A stretch of 17,278 nt of DNA from Bacteroidota bacterium (GTDB lineage Bacteria; Bacteroidota; Ignavibacteria; Tepidaquicellales; Tepidaquicellaceae): NCBI GenBank assembly GCA_023429265.1, contig JAEYVS010000225.1:1-17278 (forward strand), in the 5' to 3' direction. Positions within the stretch are counted from its first letter, which is position 1. Every line of letters begins with the position of its first letter. Both the position numbers and the translations under genes were made by a program. The notes under the pieces are model-generated. The model was not told where the DNA came from, did no database searches, and worked only from the letters and a program-made list of their open reading frames with translations. Positions 1 to 8,481 of the stretch are shown here, in pieces.

Positions 1-818
1 TCCAAAAGCTTCTTCCCCGCCGGAGCAAATTCTCCCGTAAGGAAGCCGGGGAAAAAACTAAAGAGCAGATAGTCGCGGCGAATGTCGATACAGTGTTTCT
101 TATGACCTCGCTAAACCAGGATTTTAATATCCGACGGTTGGAGAGATACATTGTCCTTGCCAAACAAAGCAAGGCAGACGCGGTTATAATTCTAAGCAAA
201 TCTGACCTATGCGAAAATGTAGACGACATAATAACTGAAGTCCAAACAGTTTCTAAAGACATTCCCGTTCACGTGGTAAGTTCACTTACAGGCGCTGGTC
301 TGGATGAGCTCCGGGAATATTTCGAAGGTAATAAGACTATAACCATAATGGGATCTTCAGGTGTAGGCAAATCCACCTTTACAAACGCTCTTCTCGGTTA
401 CGATAAAATGAAGGTCAAAGACACCACCGATTATAAAGACAAGGGTCTTCATACGACCACTCACAGGGAATTGGTGCTTTTACCGGAAGGAGGACTTATA
501 ATTGATACTCCGGGGATGAGAGAGATCCAGCTATGGGAAAGCAACGATGGCATTGAGGAAGCTTTCGATGAGATAGAGGCTCTGATGGAGAACTGTAAAT
601 TCTCCGACTGCTCTCATAGTAATGAGCCCGGGTGCGCGGTGCTGGAAGCGCTGGAAACCGGTGAACTTGACCGCGACCGATATAATAGTTTCCTGAAGCT
701 CAAGCGAGAGTCGCAGTATTTTGAACGCAGACACAATAAGAAGCTCCAGATCGATGAAAGAAAAAAATGGAAAGCCATAACAAAGAGTGTAAGAAAGCAC
801 AATAAATATAAAAGATAG
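1..818 (+). CDS. rsgA: Ribosome small-subunit-dependent GTPase A, 5' end missing
   Basis: Late 30S-subunit maturation GTPase (RsgA/YjeQ/EngC family). The reading frame is open from the left window edge (first full codon at base 3), so the N-terminal OB-fold is largely cut off and about 271 residues remain. Numbering from that codon, the circularly permuted GTPase order is visible: G4 SKSD (65-68), G5-like SSL (about 93-95), G1 P-loop GSSGVGKST (117-125), G2 TTT (about 151-153) and G3 DTPG (168-171). The C-terminal zinc site typical of RsgA follows: C198, C203, H205 and C211 in a Cx4CxHx5C arrangement, then a basic tail. A GTG at 93 lies in frame, but conserved RsgA sequence (RKxxGE..EQxxAANVD type) continues upstream of it, so it is not the start. 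The next gene begins 4 nt after the stop, suggesting co-transcription. Family assignment is secure. Confidence 0.96.
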   Translation, partial: QKLLPRRSKFSRKEAGEKTKEQIVAANVDTVFLMTSLNQDFNIRRLERYIVLAKQSKADAVIILSKSDLCENVDDIITEVQTVSKDIPVHVVSSLTGAGLDELREYFEGNKTITIMGSSGVGKSTFTNALLGYDKMKVKDTTDYKDKGLHTTTHRELVLLPEGGLIIDTPGMREIQLWESNDGIEEAFDEIEALMENCKFSDCSHSNEPGCAVLEALETGELDRDRYNSFLKLKRESQYFERRHNKKLQIDERKKWKAITKSVRKHNKYKR

Positions 819-822
819 GATT

Positions 823-1572
823 ATGCACGAATACTCCAAAACCATTAGCCGGTTCTATGATACCGTATATGACAGTGTGCGTACACCCGTCGATCGTGAG
901 TTTTATCTATCGGAGATCGCGAAAGCTCAAGGTTCTGTCCTTGAAATAGGAGTAGGTACAGGACGTATATTCGTCGAAGCTTTAAACCGGGGCGCAGATA
1001 TTTACGGGATAGACCTCAGTGAGAATATGCTCGAGGTGCTTCGTGAGAAAATCCCTTCGTCGGAGGATTACAGAGTTAGTCAGGCAGACATGACTGATTT
1101 TGATCTCGGCAGAAAGTTCAAGCTGATCATCGTGCCCTTCAGGATATTTCAGCATCTGCTTACTATAGAAGAACAGCTTCACGCGCTTAGCTGCATCAAA
1201 AACCATCTTGATGATGACGGCAGGCTAATATTCGATGTATTCGTGCCCAATCTTAAAAGACTTAATGAACCCGTAAGCAATATGCTTGAGTTCACGGGAG
1301 AATATGCTCCCGGCAAAACAGTTGAAAGATATGTTGACACAAGCTCGGATACACTGACCCAGATACTTAATATTACTTTCACATTCAAATGGACTGATAA
1401 TGGCAAGGAAATGTCCGAAAAGGATGCTTTTCCATTAAGGTATTATTTCAAATACGAGCTCGAGCATCTTATCGCCAGATCAGGATTAAAATTACTTCAT
1501 TTATACGGGGATTTTAAAAAAAATCCTCTTAGCAACTTAAGTAATGATTTTATCGTAGTATGTACCAAATAA
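823..1572 (+). CDS. Class I SAM-dependent methyltransferase
   Basis: A 249-residue soluble protein with a Rossmann methyltransferase core. SAM-binding motif I is EIGVGTGR (41-48), motif II is the acidic YGIDLSENML segment (61-70), and an ADM-type motif (88-90) follows. The C-terminal half holds the beta-rich segment and hydrophobic strands seen in small-molecule or lipid methyltransferases, but nothing in it fixes the substrate. The ATG is 4 nt after the rsgA stop, so translation is probably coupled. An AGGA lies too close (2 nt) to act as a normal ribosome binding site. No terminator is obvious in the 99 nt that follow. The class is clear. The substrate (metabolite, quinone or tRNA-related) is unknown, and the link with rsgA may be only positional. 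Confidence 0.85.
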   Translation: MHEYSKTISRFYDTVYDSVRTPVDREFYLSEIAKAQGSVLEIGVGTGRIFVEALNRGADIYGIDLSENMLEVLREKIPSSEDYRVSQADMTDFDLGRKFKLIIVPFRIFQHLLTIEEQLHALSCIKNHLDDDGRLIFDVFVPNLKRLNEPVSNMLEFTGEYAPGKTVERYVDTSSDTLTQILNITFTFKWTDNGKEMSEKDAFPLRYYFKYELEHLIARSGLKLLHLYGDFKKNPLSNLSNDFIVVCTK

Positions 1573-1671
1573 AGTGCAACAATTGACCTGTTTTTTCCCT
1601 GAATTAAAGGACTAAAATAGCGATATTGTATATTACCGAATTGTTATTTAATTGAATCTAAAAAAATAGTA

Positions 1672-3366
1672 ATGAATTTTAAAGAAATGAAATATGTACG
1701 TCCGGATATGGATAAGCTTACTCCGGAAGTAAAAGCTCTGATCGAAAAGTTTGAAAATGCTGAGAAAGTTGATGATCAGGTCGAAGTCATCGAAAAGCTT
1801 AATGACATCAAAATTGAATTCGGTTCAATGAGGACCCTCGCATTCATAAATTATTCAATTAATACCTCTGACGAGAAATTCCAGGAAGAGCAGGACTACT
1901 TTGACGATAATTTTCCCCAATATGGTGAGCTGATGTCAGGTTTTTATAAAGCCCTGGCGGAATCCCGCTTCCGTCCCGAACTCGAACAAAAATACGGGAA
2001 GCAGTTCTTTAATATAGCCGAAATGACAACCAAAACCGTCAGCCCTGAAGTCATAGATGACCTGGTAAAGGAAAATCATCTGGGAAGCAAGTACCTCAAG
2101 ATCATTGCTTCTGCAAATATTCCATTCGATGGAAAAATGCTTAACCTGCAGGAATTTAAACCTTATATGGAAACTCTTGACCGCGAGACCCGTGAAAAAG
2201 CGCACGAAGCTTACTGGAGTTTCTTTGAAGAGAACGGTGAAGAGCTGGATAAGCTTTATGATGACCTCGTAAAAGTAAGAGATACCATTGCTAAAAAGCT
2301 TGGTTACAAAAATTTCGTTGAGCTGGCTTATATGAGAATGGAACGCTCTGATTATAATGCGGATGATGTTAAAAAATTCAGAGATTATATCAAAAAATAT
2401 GTAGTACCGGTGTCAGTAAAGCTTCGCGATATGCAGCGTGAAAGACTTGGACTGGATACGCTGAAATACTCAGACCTTCCTATCTATTTTAAGAACGGTA
2501 ACGCCGCCCCAAAAGGTGAACCGCAATGGATAGTGGATAAAGGCAGAAAAATGTACGATGAGCTGTCACCTAAAACCGGTGAGTTCTTCAGTTTTATGAT
2601 CGACAATAACCTGATGGACCTTTACTCACGTAAAGGAAAAGCAGATATGGGATACTGTGACTTCATTCCTAAATACAAAAGTCCTTTCATCTTTGCAAAT
2701 ATGAATGGTACGGAGTATGATATCACCGTTCTTACTCACGAGGCAGGTCACGCATTCCAGGCATACTCCAGCGCGCACTTCCCGATAAAAGAATATTTTG
2801 ACACCACATCTGAAGCCGCTGAGATCCACTCGATGAGCATGGAGTTTCTCACCTGGCCCTGGATGGAGCTATTTTTTGAAGAGAATACCGATAAGTTCAA
2901 GTTTTCCCATATGAGCGGTTCGATTCTATTTCTGCCCTATGGATGTCTGGTGGATGAATTTCAGCATTATGTTTATGAAAATGTAAATGCAACGCCGGAA
3001 GAACGCAGAATGAAATGGCTTGAGCTCGAGAGAGAATATATTCCTTTCATCGATTATACAGGTATTAAGCCTCTCAAGGATGGACGCCGGTGGCAGAAAC
3101 AGGGTCATATTTATGAAATGCCATTCTATTACATAGATTACTGCCTGGCTCAGATCTGCGCGTTTCAGTTCTGGAAAAAAGCGGAAGCAAACCGCGAGGA
3201 AGCTCTCGAAGATTACATTAAACTATGTGCAGCGGGAGGAAGTCAATCTTTCCTTGACCTCGTAAAGTATGCAAACTTAGCATCTCCATTTGAAGAAGAT
3301 ACGGTGAAATCTATGGTAGGTGAAGTAGAAGGATGGCTGAATGAAGTAGAGCATCTTCAATTATAA
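1672..3366 (+). CDS. M3-family oligoendopeptidase (first paralogue)
   Basis: A 564-residue cytoplasmic zinc metallopeptidase that cleaves short peptides, in the M3 family but of the non-PepF subgroup. The zinc motif is H356-E-A-G-H360, with E357 as catalytic base and E384 in the EIHSMSME helix as third ligand; the 24-residue distance from H360 matches the family. The conserved substrate-pocket tyrosines occur in PFYYIDY (484-490). There is no signal peptide. The ATG fits the conserved opening (MNFKEMKYVRPD) shared with the paralogue at 4705, and it has no Shine-Dalgarno sequence. It is probably monocistronic, because an intrinsic terminator begins about 20 nt after the stop. It aligns without gaps to the second peptidase downstream. 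The physiological substrate is unknown. Peptide recycling or degradation of signal-peptide fragments is the usual expectation for the family. Confidence 0.95.
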   Translation: MNFKEMKYVRPDMDKLTPEVKALIEKFENAEKVDDQVEVIEKLNDIKIEFGSMRTLAFINYSINTSDEKFQEEQDYFDDNFPQYGELMSGFYKALAESRFRPELEQKYGKQFFNIAEMTTKTVSPEVIDDLVKENHLGSKYLKIIASANIPFDGKMLNLQEFKPYMETLDRETREKAHEAYWSFFEENGEELDKLYDDLVKVRDTIAKKLGYKNFVELAYMRMERSDYNADDVKKFRDYIKKYVVPVSVKLRDMQRERLGLDTLKYSDLPIYFKNGNAAPKGEPQWIVDKGRKMYDELSPKTGEFFSFMIDNNLMDLYSRKGKADMGYCDFIPKYKSPFIFANMNGTEYDITVLTHEAGHAFQAYSSAHFPIKEYFDTTSEAAEIHSMSMEFLTWPWMELFFEENTDKFKFSHMSGSILFLPYGCLVDEFQHYVYENVNATPEERRMKWLELEREYIPFIDYTGIKPLKDGRRWQKQGHIYEMPFYYIDYCLAQICAFQFWKKAEANREEALEDYIKLCAAGGSQSFLDLVKYANLASPFEEDTVKSMVGEVEGWLNEVEHLQL

Positions 3367-3386
3367 ATACATTTTTTAGTATAAAA

Positions 3387-3423
3387 GCCCGTTTAAACAG
3401 TAGTTTGAGCGGGCAATTTTTTT
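3387..3423 (+). terminator. Rho-independent terminator after first M3 peptidase
   Basis: A 12-bp stem (GCCCGTTTAAAC with GTTTGAGCGGGC, including G-T wobbles) around an AGTA loop is followed by AA and a run of seven T. It lies about 20 nt after the peptidase stop and separates that gene from the acyltransferase. Confidence 0.9.
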
Positions 3424-3491
3424 ACTTAAAATTCTGTTAAATATATAGTATTTTTATAGTTTGGATAAATTAATCTCTGCATTATAACTTA

Positions 3492-4715
3492 TTGACAGAC
3501 CTTTCAGCAAATAAACCCGAAAGAATGCATGACCTGGATTGGCTCCGTGTCATCGCTATTATTCTTTTGATATTTTTCCACGTAGGAATGGTATTCATTA
3601 GCTGGACCTGGTATTTTTTGCAGGATGTTGAAACAAGTCCAATAATTGATGAAGCTACTCTTTTTCTCTCACACTGGCGAATGGCGCTTCTATTTCTGAT
3701 TTCCGGCGCAGGTACTCTTTTTGCTCTCGGTTTTCGTAGTGAAGGCAAATACGTAAAGGAGAGAGCAATACGACTGCTGATACCGTTACTATTCGGAATA
3801 TTCATAATTATTCCTCCACAGATCTATTTTGAGCTGTTGAATCAGGGATGGGTCTTTTCTGACTATTTTGAGTTCTCCGAAAGATATTTTGCTGGTGGGA
3901 TGTATCCCCACGGTGATCTGAGCTGGAATCATCTTTGGTTTATTGCCTACTTGCTGCTTTACTCATTGATCGGTTTACCGGTCTTTATGTATTTTAGGTC
4001 GGTAAATGGAAAGACTTTTCTTGCAAAGATAGCTGCATTAATAGAGCCTAATGGAAGGTTGTATTTGTTAATGATACCTCTGATGGTTGTTCAGATACTA
4101 TTAAGAGATAAATTTTCAGGAACCCACAACCTGGTGGATGATATGGCAAATTTCGCATACTTCTTCCTTTTCTTCCTTTACGGATATGTCATATGCTCTA
4201 ATAAAATCCTGTGGGATTCCATTCAAAGACAAAGAAGGACATCATTGATTATTGCTGTATTATCGTTTTCAATTTTGTTCTTTGCCCGTATGTATGATTA
4301 CGACCTTGGCTATATTCTTTACTGGGTGATTGAAACTACAGTTGCCTGGACGTGGGTAATGACTATAATCGGATATGGAAGGCAGTACCTTAATTTCAAG
4401 AATAAGTTTCTCGCGTATGCAAATGAAGGTATTTATCCTCTTTATATACTACACCAGACTGTTTTGATTATTGTAGCCTATTACATTATCCAGACAGATC
4501 TCCCGGTGTTTATTAAATTCTTAATAATCAGTATTTCTACACTTGTTGTATGTATAACACTATATGATCTGCTTATCAGGAGAAATAATGTTACAAGATT
4601 CCTTTTTGGAATGAAACCTTTGCCTGTTTCTTACTTAAAAGAAAAACGGGAAGCGATTAATGCACGATCTGTAAATTTTAAAATTTATGAAAGGAAACCC
4701 GTCAATGAAGTTTAA
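3492..4715 (+). CDS. Membrane acyltransferase, acyltransferase-3 / OpgC-like
   Basis: Integral membrane protein of 407 residues (TTG start) or 396 (ATG at 3525), with about ten hydrophobic helices. The opening RMHDLDWLRVIAIILL-IFFH is the hallmark of acyltransferase family 3, close to the glucan-succinylating OpgC/MdoC branch; the conserved H30 (H19 from the ATG) is the presumed catalytic histidine. These enzymes O-acylate extracytoplasmic sugars or other envelope compounds using a cytosolic acyl donor. The true start is uncertain. The TTG adds MTDLSANKPER-type residues, whereas the ATG at 3525 sits directly before the conserved domain. The last 11 nt overlap the next peptidase gene, implying coupled translation. 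The acceptor cannot be told from sequence. Because it is coupled to a cytoplasmic peptidase, a link to peptide or envelope turnover is conceivable but unproven. Confidence 0.85.
   Translation: MTDLSANKPERMHDLDWLRVIAIILLIFFHVGMVFISWTWYFLQDVETSPIIDEATLFLSHWRMALLFLISGAGTLFALGFRSEGKYVKERAIRLLIPLLFGIFIIIPPQIYFELLNQGWVFSDYFEFSERYFAGGMYPHGDLSWNHLWFIAYLLLYSLIGLPVFMYFRSVNGKTFLAKIAALIEPNGRLYLLMIPLMVVQILLRDKFSGTHNLVDDMANFAYFFLFFLYGYVICSNKILWDSIQRQRRTSLIIAVLSFSILFFARMYDYDLGYILYWVIETTVAWTWVMTIIGYGRQYLNFKNKFLAYANEGIYPLYILHQTVLIIVAYYIIQTDLPVFIKFLIISISTLVVCITLYDLLIRRNNVTRFLFGMKPLPVSYLKEKREAINARSVNFKIYERKPVNEV
4690..4695 (+). promoter_or_regulatory. Ribosome binding site that fixes the second M3 start
   Basis: AAAGGA lies 9 nt before the ATG at 4705, inside the end of the acyltransferase gene. 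It favours 4705 over the in-frame ATG at 4687. Most genes here have no such motif. Confidence 0.65.
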
Positions 4716-6402
4716 AGATTTTCAGTACACACGTCCGGATATAACCGGAGTCAGAGATAAATTTGAAGCTCTCCTGGAAAAGTTCAGTTCGGCTAAAAGC
4801 GCTGATGAACAGGACAGCATTCTTACCGAGATCAATACTCTCAGGAATAATTTCGATACGATGGAAGAAATAATCTCCATAAATTATACCATCGACACCA
4901 CTAATGAGCAAATGGAAAAGGAGCACGATTATTTTGATGACATCCGCCCTGTTTTTGCCGGTCTTATTAACAAGTATTATCATACATTACTAAAATCTCC
5001 ATACAAAGAAGAGCTTCGGTCAAAACGAGGCGATCATCTGTTTGACCTCGCTGAGATAGGCATTAAAACATATTCACCCGAGATCCTGCCTGACCTGAAG
5101 GAAGAAAACCAGCTGTCATCCCGATATGTAAAACTAATGGCATCAGCAAAAATTGATTTTGACGGAGAAGAAAGGAATCTTGCCGGGTTATCTCCTTATA
5201 TGTCTTCCCCCGACAGAGAAGTAAGAAGAAAAGCATCCGAAGCATACTGGAAGTTCTTTGTCGATAATGAGGAAGAACTGGATGAGATATATGATAAGCT
5301 CGTGAAAGTCAGGGACAGAATAGCAAAGAAGCTTGGTTATAAAAATTTCATAGAGCTGGGATATGCCCGTATGCGCCGTACCGAATACGGTCCCGAACAG
5401 GTTGCGGATTTCCGTTCGCACGTCCTGAATTATCTTGTTCCTCTTTCTACGAAGCTAAAGGAAAAACAGCTCAAACGTCTCGGTCTTGATGAGTTGCGTC
5501 ATTACGATTATGGTATCCGTTTCAAAAGCGGAAACCCCACCCCAAAGGGCGATCCTGAGTGGATTGTCTCAAATGCTCGGGATATGTACAAAGACCTTTC
5601 TCCCGATACCGATGAGTTTATGTCGCATATGGTAGATGTAGGTTTGATGGATCTTTATAACAAAAAAGGCAAAGCTCCCGGCGGATACTGCGCGTACATT
5701 CCGGACTACAAAAGCCCGTTCATCTTTGCGAATATGAACGGTACGTCCGATGATATTCGCGTGCTGACCCACGAGGCAGGACACGCTTTTCAGGGATATT
5801 GCAGCCGTAACTTTGAGAGCCCCGAATATTATCATCCGACACTTGAAGCCTGTGAGATACATTCAATGAGTATGGAGTATATCACCTGGCCATGGATGAA
5901 GCTCTTCTTTAAAGAAGATACTGAGAAATTCAAAGTAAGCCATCTCGAAAAATCAGCTCAGTTCATTCCTTATGGTGTCTGTGTGGATCACTTTCAGCAT
6001 TATATTTACGAAAATCCCGAAGCAACACCTGCAGAGAGAAAAACTAAATGGCGCGAACTTGAAAAGCAATATATGCCTTATAAGGACTATCCTGAAAATG
6101 ATTTCCTGCAGCGCGGAGGATACTGGCAGGGACAGGGGCATATTTACCGGTCGCCTTTCTATTATATCGATTATTGTCTCGCTGAAATATGCGCGTTCCA
6201 GTTCTGGGTAAAATCACTTGAAAATAAGGATAAAGCGTGGGAAGATTATCTGCGTCTTTGCCAGGCAGGAGGTAGTATGTCATTCCTTAAGCTTGTTGAG
6301 CTTGCAGACATTGATTCTCCTTTTAATGAAGAAACTGTAAAAACAGTAGTAGACAAAGTAGAACAATGGCTCGATAATGTTGATGAATCCAAGTTGCAGT
6401 AA
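4705..6402 (+). CDS. M3-family oligoendopeptidase (second paralogue)
   Basis: A 565-residue zinc peptidase of the same non-PepF M3 subgroup as the gene at 1672. With the ATG at 4705 its opening MKFKDFQYTRPD matches the paralogue residue for residue, and the active site falls at identical positions: H356-E-A-G-H360, E357 and E384, and PFYYIDY at 484-490. An in-frame ATG at 4687 would add six residues encoded inside the acyltransferase end and is less likely, since AAAGGA lies 9 nt before 4705. The gene overlaps the acyltransferase by 11 nt, and trhO starts 21 nt after its stop, so all three are probably co-transcribed. By eye the two peptidases agree best around the active site and less in the N-terminal helical region, where substrate choice could differ. 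Both look catalytically intact. Substrate unknown. Confidence 0.95.
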   Translation: MKFKDFQYTRPDITGVRDKFEALLEKFSSAKSADEQDSILTEINTLRNNFDTMEEIISINYTIDTTNEQMEKEHDYFDDIRPVFAGLINKYYHTLLKSPYKEELRSKRGDHLFDLAEIGIKTYSPEILPDLKEENQLSSRYVKLMASAKIDFDGEERNLAGLSPYMSSPDREVRRKASEAYWKFFVDNEEELDEIYDKLVKVRDRIAKKLGYKNFIELGYARMRRTEYGPEQVADFRSHVLNYLVPLSTKLKEKQLKRLGLDELRHYDYGIRFKSGNPTPKGDPEWIVSNARDMYKDLSPDTDEFMSHMVDVGLMDLYNKKGKAPGGYCAYIPDYKSPFIFANMNGTSDDIRVLTHEAGHAFQGYCSRNFESPEYYHPTLEACEIHSMSMEYITWPWMKLFFKEDTEKFKVSHLEKSAQFIPYGVCVDHFQHYIYENPEATPAERKTKWRELEKQYMPYKDYPENDFLQRGGYWQGQGHIYRSPFYYIDYCLAEICAFQFWVKSLENKDKAWEDYLRLCQAGGSMSFLKLVELADIDSPFNEETVKTVVDKVEQWLDNVDESKLQ

Positions 6403-6423
6403 AACTATATTTACTCATATACA

Positions 6424-7335
6424 TTGAAAAGACATCCGGAAAAATATCGTATTCTGCTTTATTATAAGTACGTCAAAATAGACGATGCCGAGGCTTATGC
6501 AAAGAAGCATCTAAAGTTTTGCAAAGCGCTCGGTGTTTACGGTAGGATACTCGTTGCAGATGAAGGTATCAATGGCACGATTTCAGGTACCCCGGAGCAG
6601 ACTGATGCATACATTCACGCGCTCCATATGGATCCGCGATTTACTGATATGGAGTTTAAAATAGATTATTCCGATGTTCATGCTTTCAGAAAAATATTCG
6701 TCCGGTACAGAAAAGAAATTTTGACCCTCGACCTGGAGGATGATGTAAATCCCAATGAAATTACCGGGAATCATTTGTCACCGCGTGAATTTATGGAAAC
6801 CCTCGAAAAAGAGGACGTTCTGATAATTGACGCGCGAAATGATTATGAATATGACCTCGGGCATTTTAAAAATGCAATCCGTCCTGATGTAAAAGCATTT
6901 CGTGAATTTCCCGGCTGGATACGTGAGAATCTTGAGCAATACAAAGACAAAAAAGTACTTGCTTATTGCACGGGCGGTATACGATGTGAGAAGTTTACAG
7001 GTCTGCTTTTAAAAGAAGGCTTTACGGATGTTAATCAGCTCCACGGAGGTATTATTAAATACTCCCAGCATCCCGATACTCAGGGAAAGCACTTCGAAGG
7101 TAAATGTTATGTCTTCGATGAGCGTATTTCCGTCCCGGTAAATTTTGCCGAGGAGCCTGTCATAGTCTCCAGATGCAAACATTGCGGAAAACCTTCTGAC
7201 CGCTACATTAACTGTGCACATATGGACTGCAATCTCCAGTTTTTCTGCTGCGAAGAGTGCGACATAGAATTTAAACATTCCTGCTCCGATGAGTGCATAA
7301 ATGCCACACATCGCAGAGAGTCCTCCTATAGTTAA
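6424..7335 (+). CDS. trhO: tRNA uridine(34) hydroxylase, rhodanese-family
   Basis: TrhO (former YceA/UPF0176) makes 5-hydroxyuridine at tRNA position 34 in an O2-dependent reaction, the first step toward (m)cmo5U-type wobble modification. The 303 residues show the acylphosphatase-like N-terminal domain with the ADEGINGTISG signature (45-55), then a rhodanese domain (about 120-215) with the active-site loop C182-TGGIRC188-EKF, and a cysteine-rich C-terminus (C251, C254, C264, C269, C275, C276, C279, C287, C291) as in many family members. The length is normal. The start is TTG at 6424, with no Shine-Dalgarno and no usable ATG nearby; the family N-terminus begins here, so I accept it. It follows the second peptidase by 21 nt. 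Its stop codon lies inside a palindrome described separately. Confidence 0.94.
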   Translation: MKRHPEKYRILLYYKYVKIDDAEAYAKKHLKFCKALGVYGRILVADEGINGTISGTPEQTDAYIHALHMDPRFTDMEFKIDYSDVHAFRKIFVRYRKEILTLDLEDDVNPNEITGNHLSPREFMETLEKEDVLIIDARNDYEYDLGHFKNAIRPDVKAFREFPGWIRENLEQYKDKKVLAYCTGGIRCEKFTGLLLKEGFTDVNQLHGGIIKYSQHPDTQGKHFEGKCYVFDERISVPVNFAEEPVIVSRCKHCGKPSDRYINCAHMDCNLQFFCCEECDIEFKHSCSDECINATHRRESSYS

Positions 7336-7342
7336 TTAACTA
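7329..7342. repeat. Perfect 14-bp palindrome TAGTTAATTAACTA
   Basis: It overlaps the trhO stop codon and lies about 54 nt before the AI-2E-family gene. It shares TAGTTA/TAACTA half-sites with a second dyad 34 nt downstream. Candidate operator or weak 3' hairpin; there is no T-run. Confidence 0.6.
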
Positions 7343-7362
7343 CTTCCTTTTCTCAGGGTGAT

Positions 7363-7382
7363 TAGTTATTTTTAAATAACTA
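7363..7382. repeat. Perfect 20-bp dyad with TAGTTA/TAACTA half-sites
   Basis: TAGTTATTTTTAAATAACTA is fully self-complementary apart from the TT centre and ends 13 nt before the AI-2E-family start codon. The position fits an operator or an RNA hairpin at the start of that transcript. As a terminator it would be weak, being AT-only and lacking a following T-run. Confidence 0.6.
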
Positions 7383-7395
7383 TATAACGAAACAT

Positions 7396-8481
7396 ATGCC
7401 GACACAAACCACCTGGCAAAAGATTACTGCGTACTGTTTGATTTTTATCTCCGTCACACTGTTTATAATTATTCTCCAAACGCTTTCCTCAATACTTATT
7501 CCATTTGTCTTTGCGCTTTTCTTTACTTTGCTTCTTGATCCGCTGGTCGTATTGTTAAAAAATAAATGGAAAGTGCCCCGCTGGCTTGGCATTATATTAA
7601 TGCTTATACTTGTATTTGGATTTATTTATTTGATGGGCGTTTTAGTACTTATGAATGTTAATGAGTTTATGGAAGACTCCGGTGGTTTTACGCAAAAGCT
7701 GCAGGGAATATTTTCCGGAATGCAGACGTGGATCGATGGAACATTGAGTTCTTTAAGTAAGGGGACTCAAATTAATTTCGGAAATATGGATATTGGTGAG
7801 TCATTAAAGGGTGTCTTTGGAACGGAAATGGTTGGCACCTCATTGATGACTGCTTCAAATTTCATAGTAAATTTCCTTATGGTCATTCTTTACTGGCTCT
7901 TTATGATGGCAGGTAAACCGGAGTTTGAGAAAAAACTGAAATACGCCCTCGAAAAGAGAAAGATGGATTATGAACATTCTATGGAGCTGGTAAAAGATAG
8001 GATACAGAGCTATCTCTCTACGAAAACAATGATCAATTTTGGAAATGCTTTTTTAAGTACGATTCTTTTCATCTCTTTTGATATTGAGTTTGCAATTCTA
8101 CTTGGTTTTCTTATTCTGGTGTTAAACTATATTCCAAGTGGTGGAGCAGTCCTCGGAACCATACTGCCGGTTATATTTGCGCTGGTACAATATGGATTTA
8201 GCGCTACATTTGTCATTTTTATAATTCTTCTGCTAATCATACAGCTTTCTGACGGATATTTCTTCGAGCCGAAGTTCGTAGGTGCCCGTCTATATCTCAG
8301 TCCGGTTTTCGTCATAATTTCCATTCTTTTTTGGAGTTATGTGTGGGGTATTACAGGCGCGTTTCTTGCCGTTCCCATCTCGGGAATTATAAAAATAGTA
8401 GTTTCAAATGTCGAACCTTTGAAGCCTATTGCTGTTATCATTGGTAATGAAGATGCGAAAGAAAGTAAAAAAAGATTTTGA
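7396..8481 (+). CDS. AI-2E family (PerM/TqsA-type) transporter
   Basis: Polytopic inner-membrane protein of 361 residues with about seven to eight helices. The typical architecture is visible: an N-terminal helix pair (about 10-80), a soluble stretch rich in G, S and T (about 95-150), then the conserved C-terminal membrane block with NYIPSGGAVLGTILP, DGYFFEPKFVGARLYLSP and FLAVPISGI. Family members have been linked to autoinducer-2 export, and some to Na+(Li+)/H+ antiport, so the substrate cannot be assigned from sequence. The ATG at 7396 has no Shine-Dalgarno sequence. The stop overlaps the TTG start of the following methyltransferase by 4 nt. The nhaC-type antiporter two genes on would fit an ion-homeostasis role, but this is only context. 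Confidence 0.9.
   Translation: MPTQTTWQKITAYCLIFISVTLFIIILQTLSSILIPFVFALFFTLLLDPLVVLLKNKWKVPRWLGIILMLILVFGFIYLMGVLVLMNVNEFMEDSGGFTQKLQGIFSGMQTWIDGTLSSLSKGTQINFGNMDIGESLKGVFGTEMVGTSLMTASNFIVNFLMVILYWLFMMAGKPEFEKKLKYALEKRKMDYEHSMELVKDRIQSYLSTKTMINFGNAFLSTILFISFDIEFAILLGFLILVLNYIPSGGAVLGTILPVIFALVQYGFSATFVIFIILLLIIQLSDGYFFEPKFVGARLYLSPVFVIISILFWSYVWGITGAFLAVPISGIIKIVVSNVEPLKPIAVIIGNEDAKESKKRF

Noticed and set aside
93..95. GTG as the rsgA start codon
   Set aside because: The frame is open to the window edge and conserved RsgA sequence continues upstream of it, so the gene is simply cut at the 5' end.
1573..1671. Promoter for the first M3 peptidase (TTGACC near 1582)
   Set aside because: No -10 box at proper spacing; the nearest TAAAAT is about 24 nt away.
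4687..4704. Upstream ATG (4687) for the second M3 peptidase
   Set aside because: The ATG at 4705 aligns residue for residue with the paralogue and has AAAGGA 9 nt upstream; 4687 would add six unaligned residues.
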